Shown one piece after another: positions 15,401 through 23,061 of a stretch of 33,926 nucleotides of DNA (position 1 is its first letter; each line of letters begins with the position of its first letter). The translations under genes were made by a program, and so were the position numbers. The stretch is from positions 1 to 33,926 of the forward strand of contig NZ_NFLM01000025.1 of assembly GCF_002160915.1 (NCBI RefSeq), read 5' to 3'. The notes under the pieces were generated by a model. It was not told where the DNA came from. It did no database searches and saw nothing but the letters and a program-made list of their open reading frames with translations. The DNA is from Faecalibacterium sp. An121. Its GTDB lineage: Bacteria > Bacillota > Clostridia > Oscillospirales > Ruminococcaceae.

Positions 15401-15433
15401 GAACGGCCCGTTCTGTCTACTAATACGAGACAG
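15401..15433 (-). promoter_or_regulatory. Paired inverted repeats upstream of the ECF sigma gene
   Basis: Two dyads abut: GAACGG-C-CCGTTC (15401-15413) and CTGTCT-N9-AGACAG (15413-15433). The minus strand reads CTCGTATTAG inside the second, a possible -10 region, with TTGCAG 20 bp upstream of TATTAG. I cannot say whether the promoter belongs to sigma-A or is autoregulatory. Confidence 0.4.
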
Positions 15434-15487
15434 GGGCCGCTTTTTCTGCAAAAAGCGCAGATCTTTTTTTGCCGCCGCGCCCATATC

Positions 15488-15529
15488 AAAAAAAGCGCCC
15501 CAAAGAGTTCTGCTCTCCGGGGCGCTTTT
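15488..15529 (-). terminator. Intrinsic terminator of the ligase-carrier-condensation operon
   Basis: A stem GCGCCCC (15495-15501) with GGGGCGC (15519-15525), flanked by A4/T4 pairing and an inner AGAG/CTCT helix, ends on the minus strand in a run of seven T residues. A further perfect hairpin CGCTTTTT/AAAAAGCG lies at about 15439-15458. Confidence 0.85.
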
Positions 15530-15548
15530 GCGTCGTTCGTATGTAGCG

Positions 15549-16787
15549 TTATTCCTGGCCGGGCAGTCCGGCGCCCAGATCCTGGGCGGACAGCACCCGC
15601 ACCCCTTCCCGCTCCATCACCGAGCGGATGGCCTGGGGGATGCCTGCACGCCCCAGCTTGTCCTGGATGCAGAGGATCAGCTGGCCGCGGAAGCTGGCCA
15701 CCTCAAAGCCCACCGAGGCCCCGTCGGGCGGGACCCAGACTTCAAAGTCCTGGATGTAGTCGGTCAGAGCGGCGGGATAGTTGCGGTCGGGGTCCAGAGG
15801 ATCTCCCAGATAGCTGATCCAGAAGTCCGCCGGGAAGTCTCCCATCCGCTCCCCCATGCTGAACACCCGCTTCTTGATCCGAAGGGGGGCCTTGAGGGCG
15901 TCCACCCGGCAGACCCAGCTCATCATTTTGGCCATCTGGGCCAGCTGGCGAGGGTGGTCGATGCTGGCCCGCAGGTCAGCGTCGATGCCGGCGGCGATGT
16001 CGGCCAGCCGCACCTGCGGCCCGGCCTGCACCCCGTTGCGGAAGGAGGCCACACAATTGTAAAAGGCGTCGGGCACCCCCACCGCCTGGCGGGTATCGGT
16101 GGAGTAACAGTACTCCACCTTGTCCCGGCCGATGAAGGGCTGGATGGCCAGGCAGAGCAGCCCGAACAGGGCGCTGACCGGCTTGACCTGGCAGCGCAGG
16201 GCCGCATCCACCAGACTCTGTTTGTCCAGACGGACCATGCTGCGCCGCAGCTGGCCTTCCTCCACCTCCACCGGCTGGATCTCGGGCAGGCCCTCGGCAT
16301 CTGCGGTGGGGTCGTGGGCCAGCAGCGCCTGCATATCGTAGGCAGGGGCCGAGGCCAGGGGCGGACAGGCAAAGCCGGTCCCATACCGCCGGTTGCAGTA
16401 TTCCATCAGGATGCGGGTGAGGAACCGGGACACCCCGTGCCCGTCCGCGATGAAGTGGAACCAGTCGAAAAACAGCTCCCGATCCTCGCAGGACACATTG
16501 AACAGATACCCTGCCGTCTCCTCGGGCATGGCCCGCAGGCGGCTGTCCCGACAGACCGTAAAGGGCTGGTCGTTGGGCGCCAGGTATACTTCTCGTTTTT
16601 CCTGCACCAGTTTTGTCTTAAAGTAATCCGCCTCGGCCAGGGCGGCGTCCACCGCCTGCTGCAGCAGGGCAGGGTCCACCGCGTCCCGCAGGGTGTACTG
16701 ATACCGGCAATAGATGTTCTTGTCCCGGTAAAAGTACATGGCCCCCTGCAGGATATAGGAGGCGCCGGGGGTCATCGTTTCTGTCAT
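15549..16787 (-). CDS. Condensation-domain-fold acyltransferase (alcohol acetyltransferase/NRPS C-domain-like)
   Basis: A 412-residue free-standing enzyme of the CoA-dependent acyltransferase/condensation fold. The active-site motif HxxxDG is present as HFIADG (His111-Gly116) in FFDWFHFIADGHGVSRF. A second family feature, the pseudo-symmetric STDTRQAVGVPDAFYNCVAS block, corresponds to the P-x-D/N-x-R...N-x-x-G/A region of alcohol acetyltransferases and PapA-like proteins. The C-terminal VGFEVASFRGQLILCIQDK resembles the final sheet of condensation domains. No membrane segment or signal is seen. It begins three bases after the carrier-protein gene, so it is probably fed by that carrier and forms an ester or amide with an unknown acceptor. 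Acceptor and acyl group cannot be inferred. Confidence 0.8.
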   Translation of the reverse strand: MTETMTPGASYILQGAMYFYRDKNIYCRYQYTLRDAVDPALLQQAVDAALAEADYFKTKLVQEKREVYLAPNDQPFTVCRDSRLRAMPEETAGYLFNVSCEDRELFFDWFHFIADGHGVSRFLTRILMEYCNRRYGTGFACPPLASAPAYDMQALLAHDPTADAEGLPEIQPVEVEEGQLRRSMVRLDKQSLVDAALRCQVKPVSALFGLLCLAIQPFIGRDKVEYCYSTDTRQAVGVPDAFYNCVASFRNGVQAGPQVRLADIAAGIDADLRASIDHPRQLAQMAKMMSWVCRVDALKAPLRIKKRVFSMGERMGDFPADFWISYLGDPLDPDRNYPAALTDYIQDFEVWVPPDGASVGFEVASFRGQLILCIQDKLGRAGIPQAIRSVMEREGVRVLSAQDLGAGLPGQE

Positions 16788-16790
16788 GGA

Positions 16791-17033
16791 TCAGCCCACC
16801 CGTGTGCTCAGATAGTCGGCCAGGTCGCTGATGGTGACAAAGCTGCGCAGCTCCTTTTCGGGGATGCGGATGCCGAAGGTCTCCTCCAGGTCGGCCACGA
16901 TGGTCAGGATCTCCATGGACGACAGGTCCAGATCGTCCATCAGGACGCTGTCCTCCGACACCTCATCGGGGCTGATCTCGGCCACATCCTCCAGGATGCC
17001 CACGATCTGGGCAATGATCTCAGTACGGCTCAT
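16791..17033 (-). CDS. Acyl/peptidyl carrier protein
   Basis: An 80-residue four-helix carrier protein. Helix II carries the phosphopantetheine site in LMDDLDLSSMEILTIVADLE. Alignment with the usual L-G-x-D-S-L motif makes Ser39 the attachment residue, with Ser38 in place of the conserved Asp and Met in place of Leu. ETFGIRIPEKELRSFVTISD and LADYL follow the family pattern. The start MSRTEII follows AAAGGAAG. It sits between an AMP-forming ligase and a condensation-fold acyltransferase on one strand, so it is a dedicated carrier rather than the fatty-acid-synthesis ACP. The S-S-M variation at the attachment site is worth noting; a 4'-phosphopantetheinyl transferase is not in the window. Confidence 0.92.
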   Translation of the reverse strand: MSRTEIIAQIVGILEDVAEISPDEVSEDSVLMDDLDLSSMEILTIVADLEETFGIRIPEKELRSFVTISDLADYLSTRVG

Positions 17034-17117
17034 AGCAAAACTTCCTTTCATTCTGTATTGGTCGCTCACAAAGCGGCCCGAATTTAGTATCCCATCCGGA
17101 CCGCAGAGGTATGCATA

Positions 17118-18581
17118 TCAGCTGCGCAGCAGCTTGCCGGCGGCGTTGCGGGGCAGGGGGCCGTCCGACAGGTGCACCGCAGAGATGCGCTTGTAGAGGG
17201 GCAGGGTGCGGTTGAGCTCGGTGACATAGGCCTGCACCTTTTCCGCCGCGCCGGGGACATTCTCGCCGCAGTAGACCAACGCGCCGATCTTGCCGTTTTC
17301 TTCCCGCACCAGGCTCTCGGTGACGCCCTCGCACTGGTTCAGCCTGGCCTCCAGCTCCTCGGGGCTGACGTTCTCGCCGCTGCTCAGGATGATGACGTTC
17401 TTTTTGCGCCCGGTCAGGAAAATGTAGCCCCGCTCATCGATGCGGGCCAAATCGCCGGTGTGGAGCCAGCCTTCGGCGTCCAGCACCTCGGCGGTGCCCT
17501 CGGGGTCCTTGTAATAGCCCATCATCACCGAGTCGCCCCGGATGCACAGCTCGCCGTCGTCCAGCTTGTATTCCCGCTTGGGGTCCCACAGGCCCACCGA
17601 GTGGATGTCTGCCAGGTCCTGGGAGTTGTTCCAGGCGCCGTCCCCCACCGTCTCGGTCAGGCCGTACATCTGGCAGATGAAGAAGCCCGCCTTGATCAGG
17701 TCGGCCATGGTCTCGGCATCCATCGACGCCGCGCCGCAGGTCAGCGCCTTCAGGCTGCCCAGACGGTCCCGGCGGCCCCGCACCACATCCCGGTGGATGC
17801 TTTGCAGCAGCACCGGCACCACCGCCATCACTTCGCTGTCCATGGCGGCCAGGTCACGGTAGAAGTGCTTCAGGTCGTTGCACAGGTTGATGGTGTTGCC
17901 CATGATGGCCCAGGAGATGGAGCTGGTCAGGGCAGCCACATGGAACATGGGCAGCACCGAGAAAGAGCGGAACTTGCTGGTGTCCCAGCCGGTCTGCCTG
18001 GCGATGTCCTCAAAGGGCAGGCAGAAGAAATCCATGGGGGCGAACAGGTTGCGGTGGCTGAGCATGACCCCCTTGCTGCGGCCGGTGGTGCCCGAGGTGA
18101 ACAGGATCACCGACAAAGCGTCCCGGTCGGGGCACTCGCTGCCCGTCTCGCTCCAGGCCGAGGTCTTGTAGCTGTCGATGGGCAGCATCCTGCCGCCGTA
18201 GGCCTCCAGGATGGCGGGCTCCCGGTCGGCGAACTCCCCGTCGTGGAAAATGTAAGCCGGCTCCACCAGATCCAGCTCATACCGGATCTCGTCCCAGTCC
18301 TTGTTCAGGTTCAGAGGCACCAGCACCGCGCCTGTCAGCAGGATGGCATAGATGTTGACAAGGTAATCGTAGCTGTTGCGGGCCAGCAGGCAGACCTTCC
18401 GGCCGCGGATATCCGGGTCCAGATGCAGCAGCAGTCCCGCCGCCCGGTGGATATCCTGGGCATACTGGCCGTAGCGGATGCTGACGACCCCCTCTTTTGC
18501 CTCATCGTAATATTGGATGGCAATTTTTTCGGCCAGATTGGCTTCCATGTTGGTGACTACCTGGTATGCAGTCGAGATCAT
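17118..18581 (-). CDS. AMP-forming acyl/aminoacyl ligase (adenylation enzyme) loading the adjacent carrier protein
   Basis: A 487-residue member of the ANL superfamily, which activates a carboxylate as an acyl-AMP and transfers it to a thiol. Core motifs: A3 FTSGTTGRSKG (161-171), A5 MYGLTE (305-310), A7 HTGDL (374-378), A8 GRKKNVIILSSGENVSPEEL (391-410) and A10 NAAGKLLR with catalytic Lys483. The PMFHVAAL stretch (211-218) belongs to the substrate pocket. It is a little shorter than long-chain acyl-CoA synthetases and has no NRPS C/T domains fused. GGAGG precedes the ATG. It is the first gene of a three-gene operon with carrier protein and condensation-fold enzyme, so the carrier is the likely acceptor instead of CoA. 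The substrate is unknown. Confidence 0.9.
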   Translation of the reverse strand: MISTAYQVVTNMEANLAEKIAIQYYDEAKEGVVSIRYGQYAQDIHRAAGLLLHLDPDIRGRKVCLLARNSYDYLVNIYAILLTGAVLVPLNLNKDWDEIRYELDLVEPAYIFHDGEFADREPAILEAYGGRMLPIDSYKTSAWSETGSECPDRDALSVILFTSGTTGRSKGVMLSHRNLFAPMDFFCLPFEDIARQTGWDTSKFRSFSVLPMFHVAALTSSISWAIMGNTINLCNDLKHFYRDLAAMDSEVMAVVPVLLQSIHRDVVRGRRDRLGSLKALTCGAASMDAETMADLIKAGFFICQMYGLTETVGDGAWNNSQDLADIHSVGLWDPKREYKLDDGELCIRGDSVMMGYYKDPEGTAEVLDAEGWLHTGDLARIDERGYIFLTGRKKNVIILSSGENVSPEELEARLNQCEGVTESLVREENGKIGALVYCGENVPGAAEKVQAYVTELNRTLPLYKRISAVHLSDGPLPRNAAGKLLRS

Positions 18582-18630
18582 CGTTCATCCTCCAGTCTGT
18601 GGGGCTGCGGCGCCCACCGGTATTGTATTC

Positions 18631-18659
18631 ATTATATAGGATGGCGCATTCCATTGCAA
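18631..18659 (-). promoter_or_regulatory. Proximal sigma-A promoter of the ligase operon
   Basis: On the minus strand, -35 TTGCAA (18659-18654) and a perfect -10 TATAAT (18636-18631) are 17 bp apart, about 45 bases before the ligase start. Confidence 0.75.
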
Positions 18660-18691
18660 CCGGAAAAAGCCCGTCTGCGGCAGACTGCGTC

Positions 18692-18708
18692 TACCTGTAT
18701 TACAGGTA
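18692..18708. promoter_or_regulatory. Perfect 17-bp palindrome, likely operator
   Basis: TACCTGTATTACAGGTA is an 8-1-8 perfect dyad located right at the expected start of transcription of the distal minus promoter. I do not recognise the regulator. The size and symmetry fit a TetR/MerR-like dimer site; an RNA hairpin in the leader is the alternative. Confidence 0.55.
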
Positions 18709-18715
18709 CGTCAAC

Positions 18716-18744
18716 AGCATACCACGCCCCTGCCCGGCTGTCAA
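18716..18744 (-). promoter_or_regulatory. Distal extended -10 promoter of the ligase operon
   Basis: On the minus strand, -35 TTGACA (18744-18739), a 17-bp spacer and -10 TATGCT (18721-18716) preceded by TGG. The 14-mer TGGTATGCTGTTGA is shared exactly with the promoter at 24316-24344. Confidence 0.7.
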
Positions 18745-18954
18745 TGGGCCGCCGCCGCAAAAGCGGCCGGCCGCAAGGGGGCACACACTCCGCGCCGCCT
18801 TTGCATAGGATGCGGCAGAACGTCAAAAAGGCATCTGGAAAACCTTTTCAGAGGCAAATATTGCCGATCGCTTGGATGGGACGAAATTTCTGTTAAACTG
18901 ATGCTTGGCCCGCCCGGCCGACCTTTTTAAAGCGGCCAAAAACCCTGATACAAA

Positions 18955-18983
18955 TTGACAGCCGGGATAAAAAGCATTATACT
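18955..18983 (+). promoter_or_regulatory. Sigma-A promoter of the membrane acyltransferase gene
   Basis: A perfect -35 TTGACA (18955-18960) and -10 TATACT (18978-18983) are separated by 17 bp. The leader to the start codon is about 110 bases. Confidence 0.8.
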
Positions 18984-19101
18984 AGAATAAACAAATCTTT
19001 GTCATAATCTACGGGTATGATGTGTATATCCTGCCAATCCTTCCTTTTTTCTGCGGGCCTGCTGTGGAAGGAATATTGTTTCTGCGAGGAGGACCCCTTT
19101 G

Positions 19102-20232
19102 ATGAAAGGAACCAAAACGCGTACCGTCAACTCCCTCGGGATGTTTGACCTGTTCAAAGGCATAGGCATGGCCACCGTCATCTTTGTACACACAGCCGAA
19201 GCCTATTCCATCGACCTGGGCAGCGGGCTGAGCGTCACCAGCTTTCTGCTGTTCATCTACCGCGAAGCGCTGATGTCGGCTTTCTACATAGCCAGCGGTT
19301 TCGGTTTCCGCAAGCGCTCCATCGGCAAATGCGTCCAGCAGCAGCTGCGGGGCATCCTGCCCCCCTTCCTCTACACGGCGCTGGCCACGGCAGGGCTGCA
19401 TCTGCTTTTGCACCACCATTTCTTCGGCTCCTGGACGGACGCCGTCGCAGAGAGCGAGAAGGTCCTGGCCGGCTTTCTGCTGGGCCTTCCCCATACCTCC
19501 ACCTATTTTGGGATGAGCATTTTCTCCTGCGGGCCCATGTGGTATCTGCTGACCATGGCGGTGGGCTGGATCATCCTGGATATCCTGTTCAACGCCTTCC
19601 CTGAGCGGTACATACCCGCCGCGGTGGCCATCACCGCCGTGCTGGGCTGGGGCACCTGCCTGGTGTGGGAGCTGCCCTTCTGCCTGTCCCAGGGCATGAC
19701 GGTGGTCCCCTATCTGTACCTGGGCCATGTGGCCAAAAAGCGCCGCTGGTTCGACCAGCCCCGCCTGCGCTGGCTGTTCCCCGCCGCCCTTGTGTGCATG
19801 GTCGTCTCCGCCGGAGGGGCCATCCTTTCGGGCACCACCGACAATATGTCGATGGGCCACTGGGCCCTGGGTCCTGTGGGCATCTTCGTCAACGGGATGA
19901 TCGGCCTGTGGATCGTCAACCTGTTCGTCCGGCTCAGCGCCCGGGCAGACAACTTCCTCACCCACACTCTGGAAGCGGTGGGCCGCCGCTCTCTCAACAT
20001 CTTCTGTGTCCACACCATCGAGCTGATCGCCGTGCCCTGGTATCTGTTTGCGGCCCAGTTCGTCTCCAGCCCCCTGCTGGGCCTGGGCGCCCAATACGTC
20101 CTGCGGTGCAGCTTTGTGGCGCTGATCTGCCTGCTGCTGGAGCTGCGCAAGCGTTTTGTCCCCAGCCGGACCAAAAAGGCCCGTCTGGAGCGCAGCCGCG
20201 CCCGCTTCCAGCGGTATGTGGCCCGGCACTGA
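19102..20232 (+). CDS. Integral membrane acyltransferase (acyltransferase 3 family)
   Basis: A 376-residue polytopic protein with about ten hydrophobic segments, resembling the OafA/WecH acyltransferase 3 family, which O-acylates surface sugars using a cytoplasmic acyl donor. The N-terminal hallmark is FDLFKGIGMATVIFVHTAEA: the family's R/K-G-I-A...H pattern, with Lys19 and the likely catalytic His30. Later segments include GPMWYLLTMAVGWIILDILF and a C-terminal SLNIFCVHTIE followed by further spans and a basic tail. The start is ATG 19102 after GAGGAGG; an in-frame TTG three bases earlier is less likely. It has its own promoter and is divergent from the ligase-carrier-condensation operon, raising the possibility of a shared surface product. 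The exact substrate is unknown. Confidence 0.85.
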   Translation: MKGTKTRTVNSLGMFDLFKGIGMATVIFVHTAEAYSIDLGSGLSVTSFLLFIYREALMSAFYIASGFGFRKRSIGKCVQQQLRGILPPFLYTALATAGLHLLLHHHFFGSWTDAVAESEKVLAGFLLGLPHTSTYFGMSIFSCGPMWYLLTMAVGWIILDILFNAFPERYIPAAVAITAVLGWGTCLVWELPFCLSQGMTVVPYLYLGHVAKKRRWFDQPRLRWLFPAALVCMVVSAGGAILSGTTDNMSMGHWALGPVGIFVNGMIGLWIVNLFVRLSARADNFLTHTLEAVGRRSLNIFCVHTIELIAVPWYLFAAQFVSSPLLGLGAQYVLRCSFVALICLLLELRKRFVPSRTKKARLERSRARFQRYVARH

Positions 20233-20253
20233 GCCGTTATCCTGTCTCCCGTA

Positions 20254-20290
20254 TTCTGCGGCAGGGCCCGCCCCCGCCGCAGAACTTTTT
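20254..20290 (+). terminator. Intrinsic terminator of the membrane acyltransferase gene
   Basis: A perfect 9-bp stem (TTCTGCGGC 20254-20262 with GCCGCAGAA 20276-20284) is followed by CTTTTT. A separate 7-bp perfect hairpin CCCGGGC/GCCCGGG follows at 20328-20346 in front of the next gene. Confidence 0.8.
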
Positions 20291-20373
20291 GTATGATTTT
20301 TTGCGGATGTCCCCTGCGCGAAGGATTCCCGGGCCCTCAGCCCGGGCACACTATGGATATGAGGTGAAGATTC

Positions 20374-21168
20374 ATGCCCCCTGCAACCAAACAGACTCCA
20401 GAGGAACGGATCGCCGAGCTGGAGGAACAGCTCTCCCTTTCCGACCAGGGCGTATCCAAGCTGGCCCAGCGCTGCCTGGCCCTGGAACAGCAGTTGGCCG
20501 CGCTGGAAAAGCACGAGACCTATGACAATATGTCCCTGTTCCGGCTGACGTTGTACTACGACTACGGACTGGGCTTTTCTCAGCAGGATACCCTCAGCGC
20601 GCCGGTGTCGGCCTATTCGGCCTCCAACCACACCGTCTCGGCCATCTTTGAGATGCCGCGGGAAGTCAGGGCCATCCGTCTGGACCCCGGGGAGCTGCCC
20701 TGCTATGTGGCGGGCATCGCCCTTTCCGACCAGCGGCTCCAGGCCGTCCCCCTTTCGGCGCTGTCTCTGGACGAGGACAAGTCCCTGTTTTTGAGCTTCG
20801 ATCCCCAGTTCCTGGTCGAGTGTCCCATGGGCCTGCCGGCGGGCACCAAGCTGTCGGTCACCTACACCTACTATCCTCTCCAGCTGGGCGCCGACGACAC
20901 CGTCTTTTACGCCATGCGCCAGGGCATCCAGCTCATGCAGGACCGGGCCGCCCAGGCCTCGGCGGCGGCTGACGCACAGCGGGCCCTGGCCCAGAACTAT
21001 GGCGAACAGCTGGCCGGTCAGGAGCGCCGCGCCGCCCATCTGGAAGAACAGCTGGCCGCCGCCATCGCGGAGAAAGAGCACTTCCGGGTGAGCTATGAGG
21101 CAGTGCTCTCCAGCTCCTGCTGGAAGCTGACTGCTCCCATCCGCGCCCTGTTCGGCCGCAAAAAATAA
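20374..21168 (+). CDS. Coiled-coil protein associated with a glycosyltransferase
   Basis: A 264-residue soluble protein without a clear enzymatic signature. Residues about 8-47 and about 188-245 are predicted coiled coils (AELEEQLSLSDQGVSKLAQR; QLAGQERRAAHLEEQLAAAI). Between them is a beta-rich domain (50-180) with many aromatic residues, plausibly carbohydrate-related. The C-terminus SYEAVLSSSCWKLTAPIRAL closely matches the short S-x-x-W-x-x-T-x-P-I/L-R motif found at junctions of large cell-surface polysaccharide glycosyltransferases. GAGGTGA precedes the ATG. The GT4 gene starts 24 bases downstream, so the two proteins probably work together, perhaps as a split version of a multidomain enzyme. 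Confidence 0.8.
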   Translation: MPPATKQTPEERIAELEEQLSLSDQGVSKLAQRCLALEQQLAALEKHETYDNMSLFRLTLYYDYGLGFSQQDTLSAPVSAYSASNHTVSAIFEMPREVRAIRLDPGELPCYVAGIALSDQRLQAVPLSALSLDEDKSLFLSFDPQFLVECPMGLPAGTKLSVTYTYYPLQLGADDTVFYAMRQGIQLMQDRAAQASAAADAQRALAQNYGEQLAGQERRAAHLEEQLAAAIAEKEHFRVSYEAVLSSSCWKLTAPIRALFGRKK

Positions 21169-21192
21169 ACATACGCCCTAAAGAGGTATGCT

Positions 21193-22806
21193 ATGTATTC
21201 CAGTTACAGTCAATTCCAGCAGTTCCAGCTGGCCAGCCAGCCCTATCAGGACACCCAGCGCACCTGGCTGGCCGTCTATGCCCCAGGGCGCTGCACGGCC
21301 CTGGCTTACAGCATGGAGTTACAGCTCCACCGCAAGTTCCGGCTGACCGACAGCCTGGACGCCCTGCCCGACGGGCTGGACGGCGTGGTGCTGGCGGCCG
21401 AGGATGGGGAATGCCTGAGCACCACCCTCTCCTATTTTGCGGCGGCGCTGCAGGGCGGGGCGGATTTCGCCTTCTGCGACGCGGTGTTCGGCTTTGAGGG
21501 GGATACCCTGGTCTATCGCGCCGCGGACAGGCCCCAGGGCTGCAAGTGCGCCGTCCTCTCCCGGGAGCTGCTGCAGCGCTGCCGGGCCGCCGCCCGTGAC
21601 CCCGACGACCCCGCTTCCCTGCTGTGTCTGGCCGCCGGGCTGGCCCGGCATCCGGTGCACATCCCCCAGGCGCTGCTGCGCTATCGCCGCCAGCCCCATG
21701 CAGGGGACATTTTCTCCGCCCATGGCAAACGGGCCCTGCTGCTCAGCCATGTGCTGGACATGACCGGCGCGCCCATCGTGCTGGTCAGCGCCGTGCCGGT
21801 GCTGCTCCAGATGGGCTACGAAGTGGCGGTGCTGGGCCCGGGAGACAGCGGTTCGCTGGGCCTGTTCGTGGAGGCCGGCGCCACCGCCGTCACCCACCCC
21901 GACTGCGTCAACTCCTCCATGCTGTGGGATCTGGCCATCTCCTCCGACCTGGTCATCGCCAACACCATCGTGGAGGTCAAGGCCATCCGCGCCCTGAACG
22001 GTGCGCCGGTGCCGGTGCTCTGGTGGCTGCACGACGCCTTTGTGGGCTACGGCTATCTGTCCCACCTGATCCCCCGCACCCTGGAGCGGAACATCCGGGT
22101 CTGCGCGGTGGGCAGCCATGCCACCGCCGCCATGCATACCCACCGCCCCGACTTCGAGATCGGCCAGCTGGTCTACGGCCTGCCCGACTATGCGCAGGAC
22201 ACCTTCTCCCCCTACGACATCGGCTATGCAGGGGGGCTTCCCCTGTTCGTCAGCGTGGGGGCCTTTGAAATGCGCAAGGGCCAGGACGTGCTGGTGGAGG
22301 CCATCCGCCTGCTGCCGGCCTCCACCCGGGCCAAAGCAGCCTTTCTGTTCGTGGGCAAGGGGGCCGACAAGCGGCTGCTGGCCCAGGTGCGGCAGCTGGC
22401 CGAGGAGTATCCCCGCAACGTCTTTTATGTGGAACGCCTGACCCGGGACGAGATCAAGTCCCTGATGGATCAGTGCGCCTGCACGGTGTGCAGCTCCCGG
22501 GATGACCCCATGCCCACCTTTGTCACCGAGGGCCTGATCTTTGGCAAGCCGGGCATCGTATCCGAACACACCGGCACCGCCGGGCTGATCACCGAGGGGG
22601 TGGACGGCTTTGTCTACCACAGCGACAGCCCCAGCCAGCTGGCCGAAGCCATGGCCAAGCTGATCGACCATCCCGGCCTGGCCGCCCGGATGGCCCCCGC
22701 CTGCCGCGCCCTTTACCAGCGGTATTATTCCAAGCAGGCATTCGCCGACACCCTCCGGGAGCAGATCCAGGCCCTGCTGGCCCAGACTTCCGAAAACGAA
22801 GCGTAA
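21193..22806 (+). CDS. Glycosyltransferase, GT4-type, with degenerate GT2-like N-terminus
   Basis: A 537-residue cytoplasmic enzyme expected to transfer a sugar from a nucleotide sugar to a surface glycan. The C-terminal half (about 340-537) has GT4 features: LPLFVSVGAFEMRKGQDVLV, FLFVGKGADKRLL and CSSRDDPMPTFVTEGLIFGK, followed by GIVSEHTG, the donor-binding E-x7-E-like segment. The middle (about 180-335) is the acceptor-side Rossmann domain with SAVPVLLQMGYEVAVLGPGD and WLHDAFVGYGYLS. Residues about 50-165 resemble a GT2 fold that lacks the DxD metal motif (LAAEDGECLSTTLSYFAAAL, then FCDAVF), so it is probably inactive or structural. AAAGAGG precedes the ATG. It is followed by a strong terminator. 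Confidence 0.87.
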   Translation: MYSSYSQFQQFQLASQPYQDTQRTWLAVYAPGRCTALAYSMELQLHRKFRLTDSLDALPDGLDGVVLAAEDGECLSTTLSYFAAALQGGADFAFCDAVFGFEGDTLVYRAADRPQGCKCAVLSRELLQRCRAAARDPDDPASLLCLAAGLARHPVHIPQALLRYRRQPHAGDIFSAHGKRALLLSHVLDMTGAPIVLVSAVPVLLQMGYEVAVLGPGDSGSLGLFVEAGATAVTHPDCVNSSMLWDLAISSDLVIANTIVEVKAIRALNGAPVPVLWWLHDAFVGYGYLSHLIPRTLERNIRVCAVGSHATAAMHTHRPDFEIGQLVYGLPDYAQDTFSPYDIGYAGGLPLFVSVGAFEMRKGQDVLVEAIRLLPASTRAKAAFLFVGKGADKRLLAQVRQLAEEYPRNVFYVERLTRDEIKSLMDQCACTVCSSRDDPMPTFVTEGLIFGKPGIVSEHTGTAGLITEGVDGFVYHSDSPSQLAEAMAKLIDHPGLAARMAPACRALYQRYYSKQAFADTLREQIQALLAQTSENEA

Positions 22807-22848
22807 TGCAACCACAAAAGATCACAGAAAGTAGAATCAAGTCATTTG

Positions 22849-22891
22849 ACAGTCCGGACGATCCCGTGGATCTTGTCCGGGCTGTATTTTT
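22849..22891 (+). terminator. Intrinsic terminator of the glycosyltransferase operon
   Basis: An 11-bp stem (22849-22859 with 22875-22885, one G-U pair) is followed by ATTTTTG. Confidence 0.85.
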
Positions 22892-22972
22892 GTATTGGAG
22901 GGCCCATCCTTTGTTTTCGGGTGCATCCGGCCGCAAAAGTGTATTTTTTGCGCAAAGTTTACCTTTTGTTTA

Positions 22973-23001
22973 TCAACAAGCCCGCCGGCCCGTGGTATAC
23001 T
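22973..23001 (+). promoter_or_regulatory. Probable promoter of the flippase-like gene
   Basis: A perfect -10 TATACT (22996-23001) lies 17 bp after TCAACA (22973-22978), a weak -35. The dyad TTGTT-TATC-AACAA (22967-22980) overlaps the -35 and could be an operator. Confidence 0.55.
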
Positions 23002-23012
23002 GAGAGACAGAT

Positions 23013-23041
23013 CCCCCGGCCTTTTCCGGGGGCCTGTTTTT
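23013..23041 (+). terminator. Terminator-like leader hairpin upstream of the flippase-like gene
   Basis: CCCCCGG (23013-23019) pairs with CCGGGGG (23026-23032) and is followed by CCTG and five T residues. It lies after the promoter and only a few bases before the ribosome-binding site, so it is a candidate attenuator in the leader. Confidence 0.6.
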
Positions 23042-23061
23042 GAGAAAGGAGCGTACTCCCT

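Larger units (their letters stand above)
18582..19101. promoter_or_regulatory. Divergent regulatory region between the ligase operon and the acyltransferase gene
   Basis: No gene is supported in these 520 bases. The region holds two tandem minus-strand promoters for the ligase operon and one plus-strand promoter, listed separately. It also holds a 17-bp perfect palindrome at 18692-18708, a short GTCTG/CAGAC hairpin at about 18672-18684 followed on the minus strand by five T residues, and GC-rich hairpins near 18750-18775. Confidence 0.6.

Noticed and set aside
19099-19101. TTG start for the membrane acyltransferase
   Set aside because: The ATG immediately following has the better distance to GAGGAGG.
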